This document shows, piece by piece, positions 1 to 6,389 of a stretch of DNA of 10,792 bases (positions are counted from its first letter, which is position 1; the number at the start of each line of letters is the position of its first letter). Origin of the DNA: Clostridiales bacterium (GTDB taxonomy: Bacteria; Bacillota; Clostridia; Lachnospirales; Lachnospiraceae). A model generated the notes under the pieces. It did not search any database, was not told the DNA's origin, and saw only the letters and a program-made list of their open reading frames with translations. The stretch is taken from assembly GCA_015655565.1 (NCBI GenBank), contig JAATEU010000142.1, positions 1 through 10,792 on the forward strand, in the 5' to 3' direction. Made by a program: the position numbers and the translations under genes.

Positions 1-31
1 TAAACTCAGTAATATTAAAATGAAATGACAG

Positions 32-136
32 AAAACCGATATTGCAGTTAACAAAACTGACTTTTTGATTTTTTTGCGGTTAGGTAAAAAAAACCGTTAT
101 CAAAGTTAACAAAACTGACTTTATTGATTTTTTTGC
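32..136. repeat. Imperfect direct repeat, two units 58 bp apart
   Basis: Unit A covers 32-77 and unit B 90-136. Both begin AAAACCG, continue with an AT pair at the same offset, and then share 19 identical bases, AGTTAACAAAACTGACTTT (46-64 and 104-122). Over the first 33 aligned positions 29 are identical. After that the units stay similar, each ending in GA, seven T and GC, with one extra base in unit B. The 58-base period is about 5.5 helical turns. Unit B ends roughly ten bases before the weak -35 of the candidate promoter. That placement fits a pair of activator sites. AraC-type response regulators commonly bind direct repeats, so autoregulation by the downstream regulator is a reasonable inference, not something shown. 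Confidence 0.75.
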
Positions 137-145
137 TGCTTAAAC

Positions 146-174
146 TGTAAATTTTCATGATTTTATTATATAAT
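146..174 (+). promoter_or_regulatory. Candidate promoter for the two-component operon
   Basis: A perfect TATAAT lies at 169-174. At 17-base spacing the -35 position (146-151) reads TGTAAA, a poor match to TTGACA. A good -10 with a weak -35, directly downstream of the direct repeats, is typical of activator-dependent promoters. The surrounding DNA is very AT-rich, so a chance TATAAT is possible. Confidence 0.45.
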
Positions 175-277
175 ATATCTAGAAATAAAATGAGGTTTTT
201 TGAAAACTAACGGATATAGTATAAATCTTGTGTTTTATCTAAACGTGACTGAATTCTGCATAAAAATGGAGATGACA

Positions 278-2056
278 ATGTTTAAACAACTGAGAAACCG
301 TTTTAAAAATATTAGATTAAGAAAAAAATTCATCTACATTGTTTCACTTTGTGTATTAATTATAGCTAATGTGGCTGTTTTCTGCATTAATGCAGTCTCA
401 AATTATAGCAAAAAAGAATTGTATAAATCTGTCGCCGCAACACTTTCCTATTCTGCTGCTGAAATATCCGCTTCACTGGGTAACTTAAATACAATGGCGG
501 ATATGTTTTTGGGAGATTCAGCTGTACAAAGTAACTCAAGCATACTCAAATGCTCTGACGATGCCGCTGGTTATACAAAAGCTTATCAGAATTTATACTC
601 AATAGTTAACGATTACTATTACAATTTTCATAAAAATAATATTCAGTATATGGCGTTTTACCAAAATAACACAATTATAAAAGCTACAACTTTAAATAAC
701 ATAAGTCTTTCAGATGACTTAACCTCATCCTTAATAGAAGCGGCCGTAAAAAATAATGGTAAAACATATTGGATTACTAACTATGGAAACAGTGAAGGGC
801 TCTTTGTAGTCAAAGAAATTCGCAGAACAAATTTATCCAGACTTGATTATCTGGGAGTTTTGATTGTAGATATTAGTATTGATGAATTAATAAAAGAATC
901 CGCTTCCTTTACATCTAATTATGAGGATATGTTTTATATCCTTTATCATGGGAATGATATAATATACAATTCCAAAAATCTTCAGGAAAACGCAAATGAA
1001 ATAATTAATAAAGTATCCGGTGATTACGGTTTGGTTAAGATTGATAAACACGCATATTTTGCCGTAAAAGGTATTATACCGAACTATGAATGGGGATATA
1101 TTTGTCTGGTTTCTTATGATACGGTTACCAATGCCCTTACTTTTTCGCGGAATATATGTTTTTTGGTTGTTATACTCAGCATAATAGTTGCTGTCATTTT
1201 ATCATCAACACTTGTTGATTCGATTACAAAGCATCTTGGTTATCTTATTCAAAAAATGCAGTCCTTTGGCAATAATATTACGGTAGTATCACAACACTAC
1301 CCGGATTATTCGTCTCGTTCAGACGAGATTGGCATACTTCATCAACAATTCGATAAAATGACTAACGCTGTTAATGAATTGATTGAGCAAAATTTTGTAA
1401 AGGAGCTTTTAGTGAAAGATGCCGAATTAAGAGCCTTAGAAAATCAAATAAATCCACACTTTCTTTATAACACCTTAACCTCAATCATCTGGCGTGCAAA
1501 TGCAATTGGAGAGACTCAAATATCCGAAATGGTTGATTCCCTTGGGAAAATGATGCGAATCACTCTTACCCTGTCGGATGATGGTTTTACGATTGCCAGG
1601 GAATTAGAATTAATTAATAGTTATATGACTATTCAAAGCTTTCGATATGAAGAACGTTTAAAATATAGGATTGATATTCCAACAGAATATAAAAATGTAG
1701 TCATTTCAAAGCTTTGTATACAGCCCCTGATTGAAAATTCAATTCATTATGCTTTAGAGGAAAACATAGAAGTATGTTTTATTACAGTGGCAGCCCGGAC
1801 AATTGATGCTCAGCTAATTATTAAAATTGCTAATACGGGGTCACAATTTGAAAATAATCTGCTTGAACGCTTACGCTCTGGTGAAGTCAAACCTCATGGT
1901 CATGGTATAGGTCTTTTGAATATCGACAACCGACTAAAACTTCAATTTGGTGCCAAATATGGATTACACCTGTACAATAGTGACAATCTGGCAATAGTCG
2001 AAATAAACATTCCTTATGATAAGGAGGATACTGATGTTAAAACTTATAATAGCTGA
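278..2056 (+). CDS. Sensor histidine kinase, YesM type
   Basis: This membrane sensor kinase of the YesM/LytS-like (His_kinase, PF06580) class is about 592 residues long from the chosen start. A basic N-terminus is followed by a membrane segment at about 16-40, an extracytoplasmic sensor region at about 41-288 (probably Cache-like, by family analogy), a second membrane segment at about 290-314 and a HAMP-like linker. The phosphoacceptor motif QINPHFLYNTL has His at residue 394. The ATP-binding domain shows the N box (PLIENSIHYAL, about 483-493) and a GHGIGLLNIDNR glycine box at about 541. The G1 position reads IANTGSQ, with Asn where many kinases have DxGxG. ATG 278 is preferred because GGAG (268-271) sits six bases upstream. 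ATG 266 and a TTG at 200 are in-frame alternatives, the latter with GAGG only four bases away. The 3' end overlaps the response regulator gene, its likely partner. The ligand is unknown. Confidence 0.93.
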   Translation: MFKQLRNRFKNIRLRKKFIYIVSLCVLIIANVAVFCINAVSNYSKKELYKSVAATLSYSAAEISASLGNLNTMADMFLGDSAVQSNSSILKCSDDAAGYTKAYQNLYSIVNDYYYNFHKNNIQYMAFYQNNTIIKATTLNNISLSDDLTSSLIEAAVKNNGKTYWITNYGNSEGLFVVKEIRRTNLSRLDYLGVLIVDISIDELIKESASFTSNYEDMFYILYHGNDIIYNSKNLQENANEIINKVSGDYGLVKIDKHAYFAVKGIIPNYEWGYICLVSYDTVTNALTFSRNICFLVVILSIIVAVILSSTLVDSITKHLGYLIQKMQSFGNNITVVSQHYPDYSSRSDEIGILHQQFDKMTNAVNELIEQNFVKELLVKDAELRALENQINPHFLYNTLTSIIWRANAIGETQISEMVDSLGKMMRITLTLSDDGFTIARELELINSYMTIQSFRYEERLKYRIDIPTEYKNVVISKLCIQPLIENSIHYALEENIEVCFITVAARTIDAQLIIKIANTGSQFENNLLERLRSGEVKPHGHGIGLLNIDNRLKLQFGAKYGLHLYNSDNLAIVEINIPYDKEDTDVKTYNS

Positions 2057-3098
2057 TGATGAACGTATCTTTCGTGAAACACTGTTAAATATTGTCGACT
2101 GGAAAAATCTTGGAATTGAAGTTGTTGGAATTTGCCAAAACGGAATTGATGCTTATGACATGATACTCGATGAGTCACCGGATCTCGTTATAACAGATAT
2201 TAAAATGCCAGGACTTTCCGGCCTCGAATTAATTCAAAAAGCATATGAAGCAAAACTGAATATTCAATTTATACTTCTTTCAGGATATAGTGATTTTGAA
2301 TATGCCAAAACAGCTATGAGCTTTGGTGTTAAACAATATTGTCTTAAACCCTGTAATAAAAACCAAATTATTGAAGCCGCAATCAAAGCTTCTGAAGATT
2401 GCTATGAACAAAAAAGGGTTCGCGCAAGCTTAGAGAATCAAAGTTATGACTATGAGCAAATTATCGACCAGATTGACAGTATCTGCAATTGCTTTTATCT
2501 AAATGATAACGAAGCCAAAATTGAGGCTGGAGCCACATTAATTCGCTTATTAAATTCTATAAACAATACCGACATATTAAAACAAACGGCAATAGGAGTT
2601 TTAATGAAATTATCATCAATCAGTAAAAGCTGTTCACCGAATAAAGTAGTCATGTTTATGCTGGATATCAGCTGTGAATATGATATCGAATGGCTTCAAG
2701 CTAAAATTCTTTTTAGAATTCAGCAAATTTTGGATGAATTAACCATGCCAACTACTAATATTAGTTTATATATTCATAAAATTCTGGATTATGTTGATAC
2801 CCATTACTCAGATTCAAACTTAACTTTAAAAATGATTGCAGAAAATTATCTTTATATGAATGTTGATTATCTTAGCAGAAAATTTGCCAAAGAGGTAGGA
2901 AAAAATTTCTCAGCTTATTTAACATCCGTACGTATTAACAAAGCCAGATCATTATTGGCAGAATGTAATCCGGAAAAGATTACTTATATTGCAAAAAAAG
3001 TTGGTTATAGTGATAATGCCAAATACTTTAGTCAAATATTCAAAAAATATACTGGTGATACCCCTAGCGATTTTGCAAAGAAAATACAAAACCGCTAG
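2034..3098 (+). CDS. Response regulator, YesN type, with AraC-family DNA-binding domain
   Basis: This is the transcription factor partner of the upstream kinase, 354 residues long. The N-terminal receiver domain has the acidic pair D8-D9, the phosphoacceptor D55 in VITDIKMPG, S83 in LLSGYSDF and K105 in LKP, so all key residues are present. A helical linker of about 140 residues follows. The C-terminal AraC-type domain has two helix-turn-helix units at about 263-289 (TLKMIAENYLYMNVDYLSRKF) and 316-341 (ITYIAKKVGYSDNAKYFSQIF). ATG 2034 is chosen over the in-frame ATG 2016 because AAGGAGG (2021-2027) lies six bases before it. The start falls inside the kinase gene, a 23-base overlap that suggests translational coupling. 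YesM/YesN pairs usually control sugar or peptide transporters. None adjoins this pair in the window, so its targets lie elsewhere, or upstream of position 1. Confidence 0.94.
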   Translation: MLKLIIADDERIFRETLLNIVDWKNLGIEVVGICQNGIDAYDMILDESPDLVITDIKMPGLSGLELIQKAYEAKLNIQFILLSGYSDFEYAKTAMSFGVKQYCLKPCNKNQIIEAAIKASEDCYEQKRVRASLENQSYDYEQIIDQIDSICNCFYLNDNEAKIEAGATLIRLLNSINNTDILKQTAIGVLMKLSSISKSCSPNKVVMFMLDISCEYDIEWLQAKILFRIQQILDELTMPTTNISLYIHKILDYVDTHYSDSNLTLKMIAENYLYMNVDYLSRKFAKEVGKNFSAYLTSVRINKARSLLAECNPEKITYIAKKVGYSDNAKYFSQIFKKYTGDTPSDFAKKIQNR

Positions 3099-3216
3099 AG
3101 CGTGTTTGAAAAATGCTTGTGCCGGGCCGGACGCTCCAATTTATGGGATAAATATTGGAAAGTTGGCCGATTCTTTGCAAGATTACTTAAATAGGTTCTA
3201 ATTTATCGGTGAGATT

Positions 3217-3549
3217 ATGAGCATATCTGCACCGGAAACAAAAAATCTTTTTCCACTATTGGTCCGAATAAAAAGAAGAGCAAGATTCGTTTCCGATTGT
3301 TTTCTACGTTTTTATACTTTAAGTGAAATCATAAATTCTGTTATTGACGCGGGATTCATAACTAAAGAATTTAACGAACATCCCAATTTTGTAAACAAAA
3401 AACTGCCAGTTGAATTCACAATTTTTGCTACAGATTGGTTTGGTGCTATTAAACAATCAAGTGAAAGCGTAAAGATATTTATAACAACAGAAAATAAACC
3501 CGGTTACAGCGAATTATGGATTATTAATATAATTCAGTTAGAGGTATAG
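3217..3549 (+). pseudogene. C-terminal remnant of a class I SAM-dependent methyltransferase
   Basis: This reading frame of 110 residues contains only the tail of a methyltransferase. Residues 29-71 (positions 3301-3429) show the block FYTLSEIINSVIDAGF, then EFNEHPNF and ending LPVEFTIFA. I recognise this as the C-terminal end of clostridial class I SAM-dependent methyltransferases. The SAM-binding Rossmann part, normally some 200 residues upstream, is absent. The first 28 residues and the last 39 do not look like the family. A weak GGTGAG (3206-3211) precedes ATG 3217, so translation is possible. A catalytic product is not, because the cofactor site is missing. The frame upstream (3099-3201) is open in the same phase but I do not recognise it. 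I read the region as debris left by deletion or rearrangement; a small unrelated protein is the less likely alternative. Confidence 0.6.
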
Positions 3550-3586
3550 CGACATTATATTAAGGGAATTTCTTAAAGGTGGTAAT

Positions 3587-3859
3587 ATGATAATAAGAAT
3601 GCGATACATCTTTACAGGCTGCGTACAAGGCGTAGGCTTTCGCTACAGGGCCTATCATGCGGCACATTTACTCGGCCTTACCGGTTGGGTACGTAACGAG
3701 TTTGACGGCAGCGTAACAATGGAGGTTCAGGGTGAACGATACGGTATAGACGCCATGCTGGAAATGATTAAAAAAAGTCATTATATAGATATTGATAACA
3801 TAGACTCGAAAGAGCTTCCTACCGCCTTGGATGAGAATTCCTTCGAAATCTGCGGCTAG
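3587..3859 (+). CDS. acyP: Acylphosphatase
   Basis: This small cytosolic enzyme hydrolyses carboxyl-phosphate bonds such as those in acetyl phosphate or 1,3-bisphosphoglycerate (family knowledge). The 90-residue length is normal. The phosphate-binding loop is GCVQGVGFR with the catalytic Arg at residue 19, and the second signature GWVRNEFDGSV places the catalytic Asn at residue 37. Both essential residues are present. AAAGG at 3575-3579 lies seven bases before ATG 3587; the ATG at 3599 is a weaker alternative. The gene stands alone between methyltransferase debris and a convergent Dps gene and looks monocistronic. The context adds nothing about its substrate. The physiological role of bacterial acylphosphatases is generally unclear. 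Confidence 0.95.
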   Translation: MIIRMRYIFTGCVQGVGFRYRAYHAAHLLGLTGWVRNEFDGSVTMEVQGERYGIDAMLEMIKKSHYIDIDNIDSKELPTALDENSFEICG

Positions 3860-3886
3860 AAATAGCGTATAGGCTAAATACATGCC

Positions 3887-3926
3887 TTAACACACAGCTT
3901 AAAGGTCTCTCTGAACTTTGTGTTAG
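3887..3926 (+). other. Imperfect stem-loop downstream of the acylphosphatase gene
   Basis: AACACACAG at 3889-3897 can pair with CTTTGTGTT at 3916-3924 with one mismatch, and pairing may extend a little inward through a G-U pair. No T-run follows. It may help trim or stabilise the transcript, or mean nothing. The efficient terminator is the stronger hairpin at 3981. Confidence 0.25.
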
Positions 3927-3980
3927 ACCAGAAATGAAAAGAAACTATATAGCTTAAGTGATAGCAAAACAGCTACAAGC

Positions 3981-4014
3981 GGGGCTGTTGCAAAATCCAA
4001 CAGCCCCTGGTTTT
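3981..4014. terminator. Probable bidirectional terminator between convergent genes
   Basis: A perfect 10-bp stem pairs GGGGCTGTTG (3981-3990) with CAACAGCCCC (3998-4007) around a 7-base loop. On the plus strand it is followed by TGGTTTT, a short U-tract, so it best fits termination of acylphosphatase transcripts. It also lies about 45 bases beyond the stop codon of the minus-strand Dps gene and may serve both, although the T content on that side is poor. Confidence 0.75.
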
Positions 4015-4051
4015 ATGTTCTTTGCAGTTTTTGGATCACCGTAACGTAATT

Positions 4052-4489
4052 TTATTTCAGGTAAGTGTTCATCATCCAGATCGTTTTCTGATAGCCGGTA
4101 AGGTAGCCGGTAAAAATATCCGCCGTAACATCGTCCTTCTCATCCTGTGCAAGAGAGATAATCTCCTTTGCATCAGCCTCAAGTACTTGTAAATCCGCCA
4201 ATACGATCTTTACTGACTCCACAGCATTTACCGGCTGAGCGTCCCTCTCTTCGATGCTTGCGGCCGAAAGCGCTGATTTTAAGGAAGAGATCGGCGCTTT
4301 ACCAAGCATCAGCAGCCGTTCGGCAACCTCGTCAATCACTTCGGCTGATGTGTCGTAAAGCTTTTCAAACTCAGCGTGGAGCGTAAAAAAACTACTCCCA
4401 TGAATGAACCAGTGTAAGTTATGGAACTTCATATACAGTATGGTCTGGTTGCTAAGAAAACATTGCATTTTTTCAATATAGCTTTTCAT
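4052..4489 (-). CDS. dps: Dps family ferritin-like protein (iron storage / DNA protection)
   Basis: This 145-residue protein is a ferritin-like four-helix bundle of the Dps type. By family knowledge it assembles as a 12-mer that oxidises ferrous iron with peroxide and stores ferric iron, protecting DNA. The inter-subunit ferroxidase ligands are visible: H26 in NLHWFIHG, H38 and E42 in FFTLHAEFEKLYD, then D53 and E57 in IDEVAERLL. The length is slightly below the usual 150-170 residues, with almost no N-terminal extension, so direct DNA binding through a basic tail is unlikely. AGGAGG (complement of 4498-4503) lies eight bases before the start codon. A near-consensus promoter and an operator-like palindrome sit just upstream. 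It is convergent with the acylphosphatase gene and monocistronic. Confidence 0.93.
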   Translation of the reverse strand: MKSYIEKMQCFLSNQTILYMKFHNLHWFIHGSSFFTLHAEFEKLYDTSAEVIDEVAERLLMLGKAPISSLKSALSAASIEERDAQPVNAVESVKIVLADLQVLEADAKEIISLAQDEKDDVTADIFTGYLTGYQKTIWMMNTYLK

Positions 4490-4512
4490 ACGTCAAACCT
4501 CCTAATTTTCTT

Positions 4513-4532
4513 GAATTAGCATTCGCTAACTC
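4513..4532. promoter_or_regulatory. Operator-like palindrome at the Dps transcription start
   Basis: GAATTAGC (4513-4520), a 4-base centre ATTC, and GCTAACTC (4525-4532) form an inverted repeat with one mismatch in eight pairs; the core is TTAGC-N4-GCTAA. It begins where transcription should start, seven bases after the -10, a classic position for a repressor. The half-site resembles the TTAG/CTAA pattern of DtxR-type metal regulators and would fit iron or manganese control of a Dps gene. That assignment is inference. Confidence 0.5.
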
Positions 4533-4538
4533 AAAAAA

Positions 4539-4567
4539 ACTATATCATATGCAGAAATGCTTGTCAA
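4539..4567 (-). promoter_or_regulatory. Near-consensus sigma-A promoter of the Dps gene
   Basis: Read on the minus strand, TTGACA (complement of 4562-4567) is followed after exactly 17 bases by TATAGT (complement of 4539-4544). This gives a predicted transcription start near 4532 and a leader of about 43 bases. The match to the vegetative consensus is 11 of 12. Confidence 0.82.
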
Positions 4568-4652
4568 TTTTCCGCAGCTTTTTTATTACACACCAGACCC
4601 ATGGAAGCCGTAATTTAATTGCCTTGATTAAAAGAAAATTTACATAATTGAT

Positions 4653-4680
4653 TTGCAATCTTAATTATTTCAGATATAAT
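4653..4680 (+). promoter_or_regulatory. Candidate promoter before the degraded gene
   Basis: TTGCAA (4653-4658) and a perfect TATAAT (4675-4680) are separated by 16 bases. Transcription would start near 4687, about 50 bases before the ATG at 4735. Between them a 7-bp perfect stem-loop, TTCAATT (4718-4724) / AATTGAA (4729-4735) with a GGAA loop, ends on the first base of that ATG. Confidence 0.5.
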
Positions 4681-4734
4681 TACAAATTGCGATGTATTGG
4701 ATAAATATTTTGGTTGGTTCAATTGGAAAATTGA

Positions 4735-5164
4735 ATGGATAAAAAGACCGAAATTTACAATCTATATATGCATGAAAAATGCATTATGGAGAAATAGACA
4801 GTGAAAAATTAAATTTCCTATTTTCACGACATGGTAAGTTTAAGAAAACGCCAGGTAATGTAGATGGAACACATGAAAAATCAGGAGAGGGATTTGTAAA
4901 GAAAATCCGCCAGCTTTAATTTGTGAAAAGCATAATGTGAAGATTCGAATTACAGAGATGCCGGGAGCATTTTTTACATTATTCAGGGCAGAGGACGGAA
5001 GAAAAAAAGCATATACAGATGCAGATTTAGCCGGTTTTGACCCTGGAAAATATTTGAAATTTAAGGAAGCTATGGAAGAAATCATTGTCCTTATGGGTGC
5101 TGCAAGATGGTATATCGGAGGCGGGCAGCCCTGGCAGATGTGGAGAGAACACTTGCGGCAGTAG
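4735..5164 (+). pseudogene. Degraded gene of unknown function, at least two frameshifts
   Basis: Three short pieces of coding-like sequence follow each other in different frames. Frame 1 from ATG 4735 gives a 20-residue start (MDKKTEIYNLYMHEK...). Frame 3 from 4779 gives 46 residues ending at 4919. Frame 2, open from about 4877 to a stop at 5164, includes ENPPALICEKHNVKIRI, then RAEDGRKKAYTDADLAG and ends GGGQPWQMWREHL. Their order, their charged and non-repetitive composition and the promoter in front suggest one former gene of about 140 codons broken by small indels near 4780 and 4896. I do not recognise the family. Alternatively, the longest piece (95 codons, with possible GTG starts such as 4937) could be a real small protein, but no good ribosome binding site is visible. 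Confidence 0.4.
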
Positions 5165-5218
5165 AAATATGTGTGCAGAAAGTATATTGTTAAATATAGC
5201 CGAGAATAAAAATATACG

Positions 5219-5247
5219 TTGACATTGTAATTGATTAGAGATATAAA
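5219..5247 (+). promoter_or_regulatory. Near-consensus promoter of the AraC-family regulator gene
   Basis: TTGACA (5219-5224) is followed after 17 bases by TATAAA (5242-5247), matching 11 of 12 consensus positions. The predicted start near 5254 gives a leader of about 79 bases that contains the hairpin at 5280-5307. Confidence 0.72.
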
Positions 5248-5279
5248 ATTATTAAGATAATAATATAATTTAAGTGGCA

Positions 5280-5318
5280 AGGGCGTCTTTCTGAAGAAAG
5301 ACGCCCTGTGTAGTTTTT
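5280..5318 (+). terminator. Terminator-like hairpin in the regulator leader (possible attenuator)
   Basis: A perfect 12-bp stem pairs AGGGCGTCTTTC (5280-5291) with GAAAGACGCCCT (5296-5307) around a TGAA loop. It is followed by GTGTAG and five T (5314-5318). The ribosome binding site AAGGAGG starts at 5319, right after the T-run. Because the promoter at 5219 lies upstream, transcripts of the regulator should cross this hairpin. It is either an attenuator or a terminator for upstream transcription with an unseen promoter downstream; only about a dozen bases remain for the latter. Confidence 0.65.
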
Positions 5319-5332
5319 AAGGAGGGATTGCA

Positions 5333-6145
5333 ATGACAAATGTGTGTGAATTAATCTACCGCCCGTTACAACCAGATTATGAAAGGCAGGGTGGATACAA
5401 AAGCTATATAGTGCAAGAAGATGATCCATTGTATGGGATTGTTTTGATGTATTATGAATTTAGCAATGTAACTCAAGCAGAGGAAATGATTTTAAAAGCA
5501 TTGCCGGATGCAATCATTGATATAGTTTTTAAGTGTTATCAGGATATGGTTGATGTCCATATCGGAGCTGGTACCGGTAAGTATTATGAGATTAAATACG
5601 AAAAAGTGGAACATTTATTTGGACTTCAGTTGGCACCCGGAGCTGTGAATATGTTATTTCCATTTAAGGCAGAAAATGTTGTTCAGGCGGGTAGAATTAA
5701 TTTGTCAGAGATGATAGAATTCCATCTTTTACGGGAAAAATTTAAGAAAACCGGATGCTTTGAAGAACGAATTGTAATCGTATCAAAGATATTAGAAGAA
5801 ATTTTTGATGTTCGTTTGGAGTGTTATGATACAATTCAGTCCAGTGTCAGAGAAATGATGGGACATCTGTGTGAATTTAAAGTAGAAGATGTTGCAAGAG
5901 AGGTGGGATATTCCATTCGTTATTTCCGGAAAATATTTAAGGAAAACGTGGGATATTCACCGCAAAAGTTTATGCGTATTGTTAGATTTCAAAAGTCCTA
6001 TGAAGCAATAGTAAGAAATAGTAAAAAGCAGTCCTTGACAGAAATATCGGTTGAGTATGGATATTATGATCAATCACATATGAATAAGGAATATCTGTTT
6101 CTTGTAAACAGGCTTCCACATGAATTGAGAAGCGGAGTGATATAA
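5333..6145 (+). CDS. AraC-family transcriptional regulator
   Basis: This 270-residue cytosolic transcription factor has a C-terminal AraC-type DNA-binding domain. Its two helix-turn-helix units lie at about 184-206 (VEDVAREVGYSIRYFRKIF) and 234-256 (SLTEISVEYGYYDQSHMNKEY). The linker reads VGYSPQKFMRIVRF, close to the family signature. The N-terminal half includes LPDAIIDIVF (57-66), resembling the PDG-x-x-D-hydrophobic motif of the DUF6597 type of AraC sensor domain. A small-molecule ligand is therefore plausible but unknown. AAGGAGG at 5319-5325 lies seven bases before ATG 5333, so the start is secure. The gene has its own promoter and a 3' terminator and points toward the dehydrogenase, aminotransferase and binding-protein genes. 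It is the natural candidate for their regulator. That link is inference from position. Confidence 0.92.
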   Translation: MTNVCELIYRPLQPDYERQGGYKSYIVQEDDPLYGIVLMYYEFSNVTQAEEMILKALPDAIIDIVFKCYQDMVDVHIGAGTGKYYEIKYEKVEHLFGLQLAPGAVNMLFPFKAENVVQAGRINLSEMIEFHLLREKFKKTGCFEERIVIVSKILEEIFDVRLECYDTIQSSVREMMGHLCEFKVEDVAREVGYSIRYFRKIFKENVGYSPQKFMRIVRFQKSYEAIVRNSKKQSLTEISVEYGYYDQSHMNKEYLFLVNRLPHELRSGVI

Positions 6146-6219
6146 TCAGTATATAGTCTTATTACCGCATTCTGATTGTAAGCTATTTGTCGTATCATTG
6201 TAAAAGTAAGATGAAAGCT

Positions 6220-6251
6220 AGACCATTTATTATTAATGGTGGTCTTTTTTT
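6220..6251 (+). terminator. Intrinsic terminator after the AraC-family gene
   Basis: AGACC (6220-6224) pairs with GGTCT (6241-6245), and inside it ATT pairs with AAT across a 3-base bulge; CCATT/AATGG is an alternative inner pairing. Seven T follow at 6245-6251. The stem is modest but the U-tract is strong and the spacing to the stop codon (75 bases) is ordinary. It separates the regulator from the dehydrogenase. Confidence 0.65.
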
Positions 6252-6258
6252 CGTGCCC

Positions 6259-6288
6259 TTGATTTTTCTTGTTTTCAGATTTTATAAG
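6259..6288 (+). promoter_or_regulatory. Candidate promoter for the alcohol dehydrogenase gene
   Basis: TTGATT (6259-6264) and TATAAG (6283-6288) are separated by 18 bases. This is a fair match in AT-rich DNA, just after the terminator. It would put the shared GCCTTTTTTTACTAG element inside the leader, about 20 bases after the start of transcription. If that element is instead an activator site, the real promoter lies further downstream. Confidence 0.35.
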
Positions 6289-6315
6289 CATTAAAAAAGA
6301 GAGTAAATGAGTTAG

Positions 6316-6330
6316 GCCTTTTTTTACTAG
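6316..6330 (+). promoter_or_regulatory. Shared upstream element, copy 1
   Basis: GCCTTTTTTTACTAG occurs here 59 bases before the dehydrogenase start codon and again at 7538-7552, 62 bases before the aminotransferase start. Similarity extends upstream, with AAATG seven to eight bases before the element in both. At this copy AGTAAA (6302-6307) and TTTACT (6323-6328) also form an inverted repeat, which copy 2 lacks. It may be a binding site for a common regulator. Confidence 0.5.
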
Positions 6331-6389
6331 AAAGAAAGTAGGCAAAGTAGTAGACTAATCAGAAATAAACTAGAAAGGAAGCGTATATT

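Noticed and set aside
2989..3201. Open frame of 70 codons overlapping the end of the response regulator gene.
   Set aside because: Most of it is an out-of-frame reading of the AraC-domain codons, with no ribosome binding site. Only the part after 3098 is outside a gene and I do not recognise it.
3560..3576. TTAAG...CTTAA inverted repeat overlapping the acylphosphatase ribosome binding site.
   Set aside because: Only five AT-rich pairs; too weak and too likely by chance to call a regulatory structure.
3981..4007. GGGGCTGTTGCAAAA resembles the terminal repeats of IS6-family insertion sequences (CTGTTGCAAA core).
   Set aside because: It is one arm and the loop of a perfect self-contained hairpin between convergent genes, with no transposase or second end. 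A terminator explains it better.
4840..5429. Minus-strand open frames opposite the degraded gene and the start of the AraC gene.
   Set aside because: Low-complexity, Tyr/Leu/Phe-rich translations typical of antisense AT-rich DNA, no binding sites, and they cross the promoter and hairpin before the regulator.
6070..6345. Minus-strand frame of 91 codons across the terminator after the AraC gene.
   Set aside because: It reads through the terminator and the 3' end of a secure gene, and its composition is not protein-like.
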